Below the pieces are notes generated by a model. It saw only the letters and a list, made by a program, of their open reading frames with translations. It was not told the DNA's origin and made no database searches. Made by a program: the position numbers and the translations under genes. From a virus: a DNA stretch of 23,035 nucleotides. Each line of letters starts with the position of its first letter. Position 1 is the first letter of the stretch. This document shows, one piece after another, positions 15,249 to 21,616 of the stretch. Location of the stretch: the IMG/VR virus record IMGVR_UViG_3300046683_000154, positions 1-23,035 of that record; one strand, given 5' to 3'.

Positions 15249-16736
15249 TTAGGAGAGCGTGTAGGATGCTCGCTCATCCATTGTGTAGAAGTCTTCGATC
15301 TCCATGCCCTCTCGGGCGTAACCATCCTCGATGCGCATCTCGCCCATCAACTCGGCCATCGTGGCGGGATCAATCCCCTCCATCTCAACGTGAGGTTGGA
15401 CCTCGTTGAACATCTCAGGCCAGGTGTTGTAGTACCCGTACCGCAGAGCATCAAGTGCGTGATTGTCCGCGTCCACTGGGATCTCGGTTTTGTTCGTCTC
15501 GATGCGCTTGCGGCTGTCATCAGGGTAGTGATAAGTGCCGTGTTCTTTGATAAGATTCTTGCACACAGGGGAGATGAATATGCGTGGGATGATCAGCCCG
15601 GGGTCGTCGATGCCCCTCGTCTGTGGCATGATCGATCGGACGGGGTCGCGTAGGAACTTGTGATGGACCCTGATCCCGTCAGCAATCTTGGGCTTCTCCC
15701 CGCCCGCTCGCCACCCGTTCAGTCGCCAGGTTGCTGTCGCCTCCTGGGCTGCTCGGTCGACGATGACCTCAATCTCATCCTTGGGCATGTTCGTGTGCGG
15801 ATCCAGGAGGAAGGGCCACCGCTCCCGAGCTTCCTTGACGATCTGCTCAGTGACGCGGCCCGTCTTGTAGATCTCATCTACGATGTAGACATGCTCGTCA
15901 GGTGTGATTTGAACGAGAAGGCAAGCGTAGGGGGCCGTGGTCCCGGGATCGACCCACAGGGAGGTTCGTAGGTGCTCCTGATATTGGAGCGGTTTGACGT
16001 GGATTTCGTCACTAAACTCGGGGTAAACCAACCCGGCGTAAGCGATAAACTCCGCTTCCCATTCCTGTGCGAACGCCTCTGGGCTGGAGTTTCTCTTCGC
16101 GTCCAGGATCTCAGAGGCTGGCAGGATCGGGTTCCTCCTGCTGGGGATCTTCCAGGAGGCCCAATCCTCCTGCCCGGGATCCTGTCCCCGCTGGTAAAAG
16201 TCGTAGAAGTAGTTAAACCCTCGGGGGGTTGATGTGAAGAGGGCCTTGCCCTGCCGATCCGCCAGTGCTGGGCGGAGGTACTGGTCCCATGTGCGGAGCT
16301 TGAGGCGTGCTGCCTCTGCCACCACGATGAGATCGAGGCCCTCCCCAATGAGCTGGTCCGGGTTCTCCTCAGACCGGCACTCGATGTGGGTGCCATTCTC
16401 GAACTGGATGAAAAGCTCCCTCTCCGACTTGCGTCGTACGGGGATAGCTTTCTTTGTGATGGTGTGTTTCCAGACTTCCCGGAATTCTTTTTCCGCAAGA
16501 TCCATCGTCGGGCCGACAACCCAGACGTAAGAGTCCGGGATCATGCACTGTGCAGTGGCTTCCCGCCCTCCGAGGACTGACTTCCCGATCCGCCGACCCC
16601 CGTCAACTACCCTAAACCGGGCTGTCGACTTGTGAACTTCCCTCTGATAGTCGAAGGTCGCCAGGTTCAAACTCTGGAAAATCTGGGCCTTGACCGCTGT
16701 TGACAACAACTGTGATCTGCTGGAGGAAGCTGTCAT
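15249..16736 (-). CDS. terL: Terminase large subunit
   Basis: This is the DNA-packaging motor. Counting from ATG 16736 (495 residues), the ATPase has Walker A GGRRIGKS at 46-53, Walker B LDLIVVAEA at 134-142 with catalytic Glu141, and coupling motif STPRG at 169-173. The RNase H-like nuclease has acidic residues Asp263 (WVDPGTTAPY), Asp327 (VIVDRA) and the pair in DADNHALDALRYG near 422-434. The frame is open to an upstream start at 16796. I prefer 16736 because MTASSSRSQ is nearest the conserved region, but neither has a good ribosome site. Either way the gene overlaps the small subunit by at least 125 nt, an unusually long overlap. Confidence 0.93.
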   Translation of the reverse strand: MTASSSRSQLLSTAVKAQIFQSLNLATFDYQREVHKSTARFRVVDGGRRIGKSVLGGREATAQCMIPDSYVWVVGPTMDLAEKEFREVWKHTITKKAIPVRRKSERELFIQFENGTHIECRSEENPDQLIGEGLDLIVVAEAARLKLRTWDQYLRPALADRQGKALFTSTPRGFNYFYDFYQRGQDPGQEDWASWKIPSRRNPILPASEILDAKRNSSPEAFAQEWEAEFIAYAGLVYPEFSDEIHVKPLQYQEHLRTSLWVDPGTTAPYACLLVQITPDEHVYIVDEIYKTGRVTEQIVKEARERWPFLLDPHTNMPKDEIEVIVDRAAQEATATWRLNGWRAGGEKPKIADGIRVHHKFLRDPVRSIMPQTRGIDDPGLIIPRIFISPVCKNLIKEHGTYHYPDDSRKRIETNKTEIPVDADNHALDALRYGYYNTWPEMFNEVQPHVEMEGIDPATMAELMGEMRIEDGYAREGMEIEDFYTMDERASYTLS

Positions 16737-17256
16737 ACTTCTCTTGGCCCTCCCCTGTGTTGACCACAGGAGTTCTGCCGCCCTGTGAAGTGCCAACTAC
16801 ACGGTCAAAGATGCGAACCAGGTCCATGACCTCTAGGTTCTTGATGTTGTTGTCTGCAACCAGCTCCGAGAACCGGTTCAAAATGGCCCCGTGGACCTGA
16901 TTGGTCAGCTTCTCTCGAAGCTCTAGGACTCGGGATCGGAAGTCGGAGTCGGTCATGTACTTCCGAATCTGCCGGTCACTGACCCCCGCCTTCGCCCCAG
17001 CCATTTCGTAAGTTCCGCCACAGGCAATGATCGTTGCTGCGATCTCCTGATGCGCGCGAAGGGATGCGTACTTGACGCGCTTCCGCGTGGCGTAATCGCT
17101 CCGGATCTGGTCGAAGTCTAGATCACCGTCGTCTGGTGCGATGATGTCCAGGTTGTCGTCCACCACCTGCAGCTTGCGCTGGATCTGAGGGGTGACGTTC
17201 TTGATCTCTCTGGGGTGATGTGGAATCTCGCGCTGCTTCTTGTGCAGAACGTCCAT
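16612..17256 (-). CDS. terS: Terminase small subunit
   Basis: A 214-residue protein starting at ATG 17256 with AAGGAAG about 4 nt upstream. A helix-turn-helix lies at residues about 70-110 (QEIAATIIACGGTYEMAGAK, then GVSDRQIRKYMTDSDF), the DNA-recognition layout of small terminases. It is followed by an oligomerisation-type helix region. The C-terminal 40 residues are acidic and flexible, and likely contact the large subunit. It recognises the packaging site, which may lie in the structured non-coding DNA just upstream. Its first 134 nt also overlap the preceding frame. Confidence 0.85.
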   Translation of the reverse strand: MDVLHKKQREIPHHPREIKNVTPQIQRKLQVVDDNLDIIAPDDGDLDFDQIRSDYATRKRVKYASLRAHQEIAATIIACGGTYEMAGAKAGVSDRQIRKYMTDSDFRSRVLELREKLTNQVHGAILNRFSELVADNNIKNLEVMDLVRIFDRVVGTSQGGRTPVVNTGEGQEKYDSFLQQITVVVNSGQGPDFPEFEPGDLRLSEGSSQVDSPV

Positions 17257-17806
17257 CGTACTTCCTTATCAGAGTGGTTGCAGCGTCGATCGCCTTCGCC
17301 AACCGCTCGTTCACATTAAACACAGAGAGGTTGAGTTGCTGAGCTACCCTCTCTGGGCTGTTGTTCATGGCCAAACTGAGCGGAATGGCGAGTGGGGGCT
17401 GCCTTCCCATCAGTTCCCAGAGCGCAGAAGCGAATGGGAAGAGGCTGGGAGAGGGTCTTGTGCCCATCTTATTGCGTGCGCGAGAGAAAGCTGAGAGGCT
17501 TTGACCCTGCAACGGGGCGATGATACCCTCTATAACTCGGACGTGGGATTCAAGTTTAGAGGCTTGTTGGGGGTTCCCGTTGTCAGCTAAGGTCCGTTTT
17601 GTGTGGTGTAACTTCCTCGGCAGCTCTCCAATGTAGCCTTCTCGGAGGAAACACAGGCCACAAAATGTGTCTTCCCAGCTGATGTAGAAGCCTTCTGGGT
17701 GCTTACATCCTCCCCTTCCCACTGGAGTTCGAAGCGGAAGAGAATGAACTCGGTGAAAGTCCGCTTCTTCCTGAAACCCAGGTGTGTGGGAGGATGGTGT
17801 AACCAC
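17123..17806 (-). CDS. Putative zinc-binding helix-turn-helix regulator
   Basis: A 227-residue frame from GTG 17806, preceded by AAGGAG at an 8-nt spacing, the best ribosome site in this area. A zinc-binding group is likely from Cys34, His36, Cys49 and Cys52 (GGCKHPEG and TFCGLC). Residues about 148-178 (SPERVAQQLNLSVFNVNERL) resemble the helix-turn-helix of sigma region 4 or LuxR-type proteins. The last 45 residues overlap the terminase small-subunit gene in another frame and look low-quality (Arg/Pro/His-rich). A frameshift, sequence error or simple overlap cannot be told apart. Being first before the packaging genes suggests transcriptional control of late genes, or DNA recognition in packaging. 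Confidence 0.65.
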   Translation of the reverse strand: MVTPSSHTPGFQEEADFHRVHSLPLRTPVGRGGCKHPEGFYISWEDTFCGLCFLREGYIGELPRKLHHTKRTLADNGNPQQASKLESHVRVIEGIIAPLQGQSLSAFSRARNKMGTRPSPSLFPFASALWELMGRQPPLAIPLSLAMNNSPERVAQQLNLSVFNVNERLAKAIDAATTLIRKYDGRSAQEAARDSTSPQRDQERHPSDPAQAAGGGRQPGHHRTRRR

Positions 17807-17821
17807 TCAGTTTTCTCCTTG

Positions 17822-17967
17822 AGCTTCTGCCTCAAGCTTGGACCCGAAACTAGGGCGTTTCGCCAATAGCTTAGCTGTGAGCTTTGCCTGGCCAACCTCT
17901 CAGTTCTAGACACAAGAACTGAGAAGTTAGTTGCATGAGCTTCAGGTCCAAGCTTGAGGGAGAAGCT
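17822..17967. repeat. 27-bp imperfect inverted repeat with central hairpin
   Basis: Arms at 17822-17848 and 17941-17967 are complementary at 25 of 27 positions; the core CCTCAAGCTTGGACC (17830-17844) is perfect against 17945-17959. The 92 nt between them hold a perfect 10-bp hairpin (TCTCAGTTCT at 17898-17907, AGAACTGAGA at 17915-17924, 7-nt loop). The left arm ends just before the ribosome site of the 17806 gene. It could act as a mRNA leader structure, operator or packaging/recombination site. Confidence 0.75.
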
Positions 17968-17971
17968 TGTT

Positions 17972-18009
17972 CCACATCTTCCTCATCCCACAGGGGTGAG
18001 TGGATGTGG
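17972..18009. repeat. Hairpin carrying a CACAGGG word in its loop
   Basis: Outer arms CCACATC (17972-17978) and GATGTGG (18003-18009) enclose inner arms CTCA/TGAG and CCC/GGG around an ACA loop. The stem is interrupted only by short internal loops. No T-run follows, so it is more likely a protein-binding or RNA-structure element than a terminator. Confidence 0.55.
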
Positions 18010-18096
18010 TTCGGATGACTCCAGCTTGGAGAAGTTGTCAGTCAGATGACTGGGAAGCTTGTCCGATGAGCTTCCTGTGGATTTGAAGTCAATAAC

Positions 18097-18643
18097 TTCA
18101 TGTCCGTACACATAGTACCACATGAAGATCGAAGAGTCAAGGAGGCAAGTTTAAAATAATTGAAACCTCAGCTACTCACTTCGAACATTTTAGATGTGAG
18201 AGGCTGTCGAATGAAAGATGGTAAACTAAATTGATCGAAGGAGTGAGCTTCGAGTCAAGCTTATTATCAAGCTCACTGCCAAGCTCAAAGTCAAGCTTCT
18301 CACCAAGCTCAAAGTCAAGCTTGTGGTCAAATCTCCCATAAAATCTTCAGAATAAGCTTCAAGTAGCCTAGTAGTAGTGAGTAAAATGAGCTCTAAATGA
18401 AGCTTTTTGGTCAGTTTTTATGTCAGTTTTTACTCAGTTTTGAGGCCAAAGCTCACTCCAAAAGCTCAAAATACAAGCTCGAATTTTAAACTTCAGCTTC
18501 TCTTAGACACTTTAGATGTGGGAAAATGTTGATCGAAGGCTCTAGTTTTGGCTTCAATCTCTTCCTAAAATCACATCAAATCATCTCAAATTAGATGTCA
18601 AATCTCCCCTATTCTAAGGCCAAAACTAAAATACGGACATGAA
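18097..18643. repeat. 12-bp perfect inverted repeats bounding the AT-rich region
   Basis: TTCATGTCCGTA at 18097-18108 and its exact complement TACGGACATGAA at 18632-18643 flank most of the AT-rich segment. A pair of this length is unlikely by chance in 550 bp. The first copy lies where transcription from the candidate promoter at 18112-18140 would start, so it may be an operator. They may also be ends of an inserted segment. Confidence 0.5.
18112..18140 (-). promoter_or_regulatory. Candidate sigma70 promoter for the packaging/head operon
   Basis: On the minus strand TTGACT (18135-18140) is followed after 17 nt by TACTAT (18112-18117). The -35 matches consensus at 5 of 6 positions and the -10 at 4 of 6. 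It would give an approximately 300-nt leader containing the large inverted repeat before the first gene at 17806. Confidence 0.45.
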
Positions 18644-18828
18644 TATTCGCCAGACAGACACCGTGAAGTCACTGATGTGCCTTCTAGGTCCTCTCAGGCC
18701 ATCTCTGGCATGGCGTCAAGGGTCACACAGGGCGTGAGGATGGGCCTAGGGTAAGCTTCATCCAAAATTGGCTTACATCTTTCGTGATGGCAACATAGGC
18801 TTGCCCCCGCCGACCGCGCGGGGAATCA

Positions 18829-18859
18829 CTACGGGCCGGAATATGCTCCCGGCCCGTAG
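18829..18859. repeat. 11-bp perfect GC hairpin downstream of the 19460-18966 gene
   Basis: CTACGGGCCGG (18829-18839) and CCGGCCCGTAG (18849-18859) form a perfect stem with a 9-nt loop. It lies about 110 nt after the stop of the GC-rich gene. There is no T-run on the minus strand; on the plus strand only GAAAAACC follows. A terminator without a U-tract or a protein-binding palindrome are both possible. Confidence 0.6.
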
Positions 18860-18965
18860 CGAAAAACCTGGCGGCTACGTCAACGGCGCGCGAGCCGCCG
18901 CAGACAATCGGCGCAGAGCGCGAGCCGCCAATCAATGGCGGGACCGCGACCGCATCGGGCGCAGG

Positions 18966-19460
18966 TCACGATGCGTCAACCGGCTTGACGGTTGCCACGA
19001 TGGCGGGTGCCTTGACGCGCGCGACCGGAGCGGTCGCCGCGCGCGGCTTGCGGGGTGCCTTGACGGGAGCGGGCGGCACGATGGTTGCGGCACCATGCCC
19101 AGCGAACGGAGCCGGGAGCGGGACCGACAGCGTGTCATCCATGTTGACTAGGCCGTACTTGCGCGCAACGAACGTCAACAGGTCGGCGGCTTCGTCGATT
19201 GTGTAGGAATGGTCCCGGTTGCTCCCGTCGGGCGGCTCTGCCGCCACGCGCGGGATGGGGGAGCCGACGGGTGCCCGGACAATGTTCCGGAGCGCAATCG
19301 GCTTCACGTAGCCGCCCTTGACGGCGACCCCGTGGATGGTCAGCCATTCCGTCACGAACGGCGCGAGCGCTTCCGCGCTGTAGGCGGTCCCGGGACGGGC
19401 CGTCATCGTGCGAACCATGGTCGGCGCGGCGACCGGAGCGGGAGCGGACTTTCGGGGCAT
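18966..19460 (-). CDS. GC-rich gene for an Ala/Pro/Lys-rich protein of unknown function
   Basis: A 164-residue protein from ATG 19460 with GGAGG 5-6 nt upstream. Its codons are far more GC-rich at third positions than those of the surrounding phage genes. Residues about 20-110 look folded (EALAPFVTEWLTIHGVAVKG and YTIDEAADLLTFVARKYGLV, the latter helical). The N-terminus and the last 40 residues are Pro/Ala with regular Lys/Arg (VKAPRKPRAATAPVARVKAP), like the basic tails of histone-like DNA-binding proteins. I do not recognise the family. Composition suggests acquisition from a high-GC source, together with the adjacent repeat block. Confidence 0.7.
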   Translation of the reverse strand: MPRKSAPAPVAAPTMVRTMTARPGTAYSAEALAPFVTEWLTIHGVAVKGGYVKPIALRNIVRAPVGSPIPRVAAEPPDGSNRDHSYTIDEAADLLTFVARKYGLVNMDDTLSVPLPAPFAGHGAATIVPPAPVKAPRKPRAATAPVARVKAPAIVATVKPVDAS

Positions 19461-19965
19461 CGTGCCCTCCGTACTAGCGTCCGTTCGGAGCAGAGCCGAA
19501 CGGACCGCAAGCCTACCACGGCCCGCCGACCGCCGTCAACGTCGCCGATTCCGCCGACCGGAGCGATCCGCCGACGGCCCGACGGGAGCGATCCGAACGG
19601 CCCGCCATCGGCGGGAGCCGTCCGCCAGGATTCCGTCATATTCCCCGATTCCGCCGTAATCGCATCCGTCATATTCCCCGCCAGCTACGATAATCGCATC
19701 CGTCATCATGCGCCAACAATCGCCGCCGACCGCCGATGATATCGCCTATCAATCCCGCCAGGGCGACGATAATATCCGCCGACCGCCGTCAACCATTCCG
19801 ATGATATCGCCTATCAATCCCGCCAGGGCGCGTATATTCCGCCGACGGTCGCCGACCATTCCGTGCTATTCCGCCGACCGCCGACCATTCCGTCATATTC
19901 GCCGCCGGCCCGCCAGCTATTCCGTGCTATTCGCCGCCCATTCTGTCATTTTGAAGTTTTATTCC
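19461..19965. repeat. GC-rich non-coding mosaic of short interspersed repeats
   Basis: No credible gene. The plus strand is strongly C-rich and built from recurring words: CCGCCGACCGCCG (about 19530, 19724, 19777, 19874), ATTCCGTCATATTC and variants, ATTCCGTGCTATTC (twice) and TAATCGCATCCGTCAT (twice). A perfect 33-bp direct repeat occupies 19733-19765 and 19798-19830. A related CCGCCGACCG also lies at 18808, beyond the neighbouring gene. It would be the transcribed leader of the 19460 gene if the promoter near 20025-20053 is used. Confidence 0.75.
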
Positions 19966-20024
19966 CCGCATGCACGTATATTTATAAGATGTCTGGGAAG
20001 CTGCCGAAGTTGTTCTTAAGGCTG

Positions 20025-20053
20025 CTTATAGCAGAAGTTTTTGAAGTTGTCGA
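20025..20053 (-). promoter_or_regulatory. Candidate sigma70 promoter reading toward the 19460 gene
   Basis: On the minus strand TCGACA (20048-20053) and TATAAG (20025-20030) are 17 nt apart, each matching consensus at 5 of 6 positions. The surrounding DNA (19970-20160) is AT-rich, in sharp contrast to the GC-rich repeats it would transcribe. It would give a leader of about 550 nt before the next gene. Confidence 0.5.
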
Positions 20054-20355
20054 AAAAACTTTTTCTTTCAAACTACAACTACATCTCACATCTAAAGTAT
20101 TTGTGGTGAAAGATGTTTCGAAGTTTTAGTTGTAGTCGATAATAACATTGAACTACGACTTCCACTAATACCTCAGGCCATGAGGGTGGATGTCCTTTTG
20201 GGAAACTAGCCTAAGACGTAAAAGTGACACAGGGAGGCCAGAACTCAGAAGCTCGTGAACGAGTTTTCCCTGTAGCGGTGTGTGTTGCAGTTGCACCATA
20301 GTGCTAGGAGGAGATCTGAGTGGCAGTGAGTGGATGTAAAAAGATTAATCTACAC
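20054..20355. other. Non-coding interval with a possible stem-loop and a CACAGGG word
   Basis: No gene is visible. ACTACAACTA near 20072 and TAGTTGTAGT near 20127 are 10-bp inverted repeats, with ACATCT/AGATGT nested inside, so a sizeable stem-loop can form. A CACAGGG word is at 20228-20234. Nothing else stands out up to the terminator. Confidence 0.45.
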
Positions 20356-20396
20356 AAAAAAAGGGCCAGACAAATCATCTCGATCTGCCTGACCCT
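20356..20396 (-). terminator. Intrinsic terminator
   Basis: The minus-strand RNA would fold AGGGUCAGGCA against UGUCUGGCCCU, an 11-bp stem with two G-U pairs and a 13-nt loop. It is followed directly by seven U residues (plus-strand A-run 20356-20362). It lies about 200 nt after the stop of the acidic-tail protein gene and would end transcription from the perfect promoter at 21293-21321. Confidence 0.85.
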
Positions 20397-20489
20397 ATGC
20401 ACTAGAAGCGGAGGATTACTCTCTACGGAGAAGCTCGAGGCCCGTTCCCGTTATCAGTATTACCCCCGTCAAGATGTTTCAAGAGGGAA

Positions 20490-20524
20490 GCCATAGGGGA
20501 GGATGCTGTCCTAACCCCTATGGC
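20490..20524. repeat. Strong 10-bp hairpin upstream of the terminator
   Basis: GCCATAGGGG (20490-20499) pairs perfectly with CCCCTATGGC (20515-20524), and AGGA/TCCT extends the stem inward, leaving a small loop. It lies in the 3' untranslated part of the acidic-tail gene, between its stop and the intrinsic terminator. It has no U-run of its own. mRNA-end protection or a small RNA released between hairpin and terminator are possibilities. Confidence 0.6.
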
Positions 20525-20595
20525 CGGAGTTATGTAGAAGTTGCCCTACTATGTAGAGCTTTTAGGAATGGGGCCAAAAACAACCCCCCCCTCAT

Positions 20596-21234
20596 CTACT
20601 CCTCGTCATCCTCCTCGAGATCCTCGAGCTCGTCATCATCCTCTGAGTCCTCATCCTCTGAGTCCTCATCTTCCTCGATGACTTCCTCGGTGACTTCCTC
20701 AGCCTCCTCGGTGTCATCATCATCCTCAGCCTCTTCCTCGTCGTCCGCGTCCGAAGCTGTGATGTCCTCGAGGATCTCCTCGTTCTCGTCAAGATCGCCG
20801 AGCTCGTCGGGGGCCTCATCAACTTGAGCTTCCGACTTCGCCTTGCGCCCCCGCTTGCGCGTTCCCTCAGTTGTTCCGGATTTCATCAGTTCCGCGATGC
20901 GGGGAAGATCGGCCTCGCTGAGGCTGTAGCGCGAGTATTCCTTGTCGTTGTACCCACCATCGTCCGTGCGAAGAACTCGGCGGAGAGCAGTTGGCGTAAC
21001 GTCCCTGCCAAGCAGTTCGGAGATTTTCTCCGCGAACTGGGCAGTATTCATGCCAACGGGCTGCTCCTTCTTCTTCTTTGCCGGAGTAGCAGTCTTGGAA
21101 GTTGGCTTGGCCTTGACCTTGGCCTTGGCAGTTGTTGCCTTGACCGGAGGCTGCTCGACAATCGGCTCAGGCGCCGGAGCAGAAGCCTTGACCTTCTTCT
21201 TGACGATGGGAGTTGTTGCCGCCACGTCTGCCAT
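20596..21234 (-). CDS. Basic-linker, acidic-tail protein, possibly DNA-binding
   Basis: A 212-residue protein starting at ATG 21234, chosen because AAGGAGAG lies about 8 nt upstream and because the longer open frame would begin inside the promoter -35 box. Residues 10-58 are a Lys/Ala/Pro linker (TAKAKVKAKPTSKTATPAKK). Residues about 60-120 are a folded unit (GMNTAQFAEKISELLGRDVT, then YSLSEADLPRIAELMKSG) resembling a small helical DNA-binding domain. An AT-hook-like RKRGRKAK follows, and residues 139-212 are almost all Asp and Glu. The pattern resembles nucleoid proteins or DNA mimics. A dedicated consensus promoter and terminator suggest high, independent expression. Family not recognised. 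Confidence 0.8.
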   Translation of the reverse strand: MADVAATTPIVKKKVKASAPAPEPIVEQPPVKATTAKAKVKAKPTSKTATPAKKKKEQPVGMNTAQFAEKISELLGRDVTPTALRRVLRTDDGGYNDKEYSRYSLSEADLPRIAELMKSGTTEGTRKRGRKAKSEAQVDEAPDELGDLDENEEILEDITASDADDEEEAEDDDDTEEAEEVTEEVIEEDEDSEDEDSEDDDELEDLEEDDEE

Positions 21235-21292
21235 TTGAAGTAGTCTCTCCTTTGCCGTGCTGTCGGTCCAGACACTCTGAACCTGTATGCAC

Positions 21293-21321
21293 ATTATATT
21301 ATATGCGGTTGGTACTGTCAA
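21293..21321 (-). promoter_or_regulatory. Perfect-consensus sigma70 promoter
   Basis: On the minus strand TTGACA (21316-21321), a 17-nt spacer and TATAAT (21293-21298) match the bacterial housekeeping consensus at all 12 positions with optimal spacing. Transcription would start near 21286, giving a leader of about 50 nt before ATG 21234. Confidence 0.85.
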
Positions 21322-21352
21322 GGTTAAGTTTTAATAAGCACCCCCAGATGCA

Positions 21353-21616
21353 CTAGTAGTTCTCGTCGCCGCACGCGCATGGTGCGAAGTGGCAAGATGC
21401 GCATTGACGTATGGGATTTGGTCCAACAAGTTTCTCGGCGAAGGATTGCGCCCCCTCGAGAAAGTCGAAGTATCTTGTGAGGAACGGTTTACGTTTGCCG
21501 TCGATGCCCTGAACACGCCAGCGTGCGAAGTCGCCGTCGTCCAGTTGATCGATGACAATGGTCCGGTCCACCATGATGTGGATTTCGGATACCCTGGTGA
21601 AGTTAGCCCTTGGCAT
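21353..21616 (-). CDS. Small protein with C-terminal zinc-binding cysteines
   Basis: An 87-residue protein from ATG 21616, with AGAAGGT as ribosome site and a 14-nt overlap with the upstream gene. The body contains MVDRTIVIDQLDDGDFARWR and RYFDFLEGAQSFAEKLVG. The last 17 residues hold CASCHFAPCACGDENY, whose four cysteines and one histidine could bind zinc. It is the last gene of the right-hand cluster before the promoter at 21293. No family is recognised. Confidence 0.7.
   Translation of the reverse strand: MPRANFTRVSEIHIMVDRTIVIDQLDDGDFARWRVQGIDGKRKPFLTRYFDFLEGAQSFAEKLVGPNPIRQCASCHFAPCACGDENY

Larger units (their letters stand above)
18010..18720. other. AT-rich non-coding region with iterated AGCTT/AGCTC words
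   Basis: About 700 bp with no credible gene. AGCTT or AGCTC words occur more than twenty times between 17820 and 18500, including a 20-bp direct repeat CCAAGCTCAAAGTCAAGCTT at 18279-18298 and 18303-18322 (24-bp period). Related words TTTAGATGTGAG (near 18188) and TTTAGATGTGGG (near 18510) also recur, with an inverted relative near 20084. T-tracts at 18415-18440 repeat GTCAGTTTTTA. AT-richness, iterated words and position beside the terminase genes fit an origin or packaging (cos/pac) region; the sequence alone does not decide. Confidence 0.6.

Noticed and set aside
17587-17913. 108-residue minus-strand frame beginning SRTERLARQ
   Set aside because: Its GTG lies in a hairpin loop with no ribosome site. 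It overlaps the better-supported GTG 17806 frame, which has the zinc-binding cysteines; a frameshifted fusion of the two cannot be fully excluded.
18723-18935. 70-residue minus-strand frame after the GC-rich gene
   Set aside because: No ribosome site, it spans the perfect 11-bp hairpin and a composition boundary, and the protein has no convincing folded pattern.
19733-19830. Minimal CRISPR-like unit: 33-bp repeat, 32-bp spacer, 33-bp repeat
   Set aside because: Only two copies, the spacer contains the same local repeat words, and there are no cas genes. It fits the surrounding mosaic of short repeats better.
20397-20470. Possible tRNA near the GC-rich stretch GGCCCGTTCCCG
   Set aside because: No cloverleaf arms or T-loop pattern could be built on either strand.
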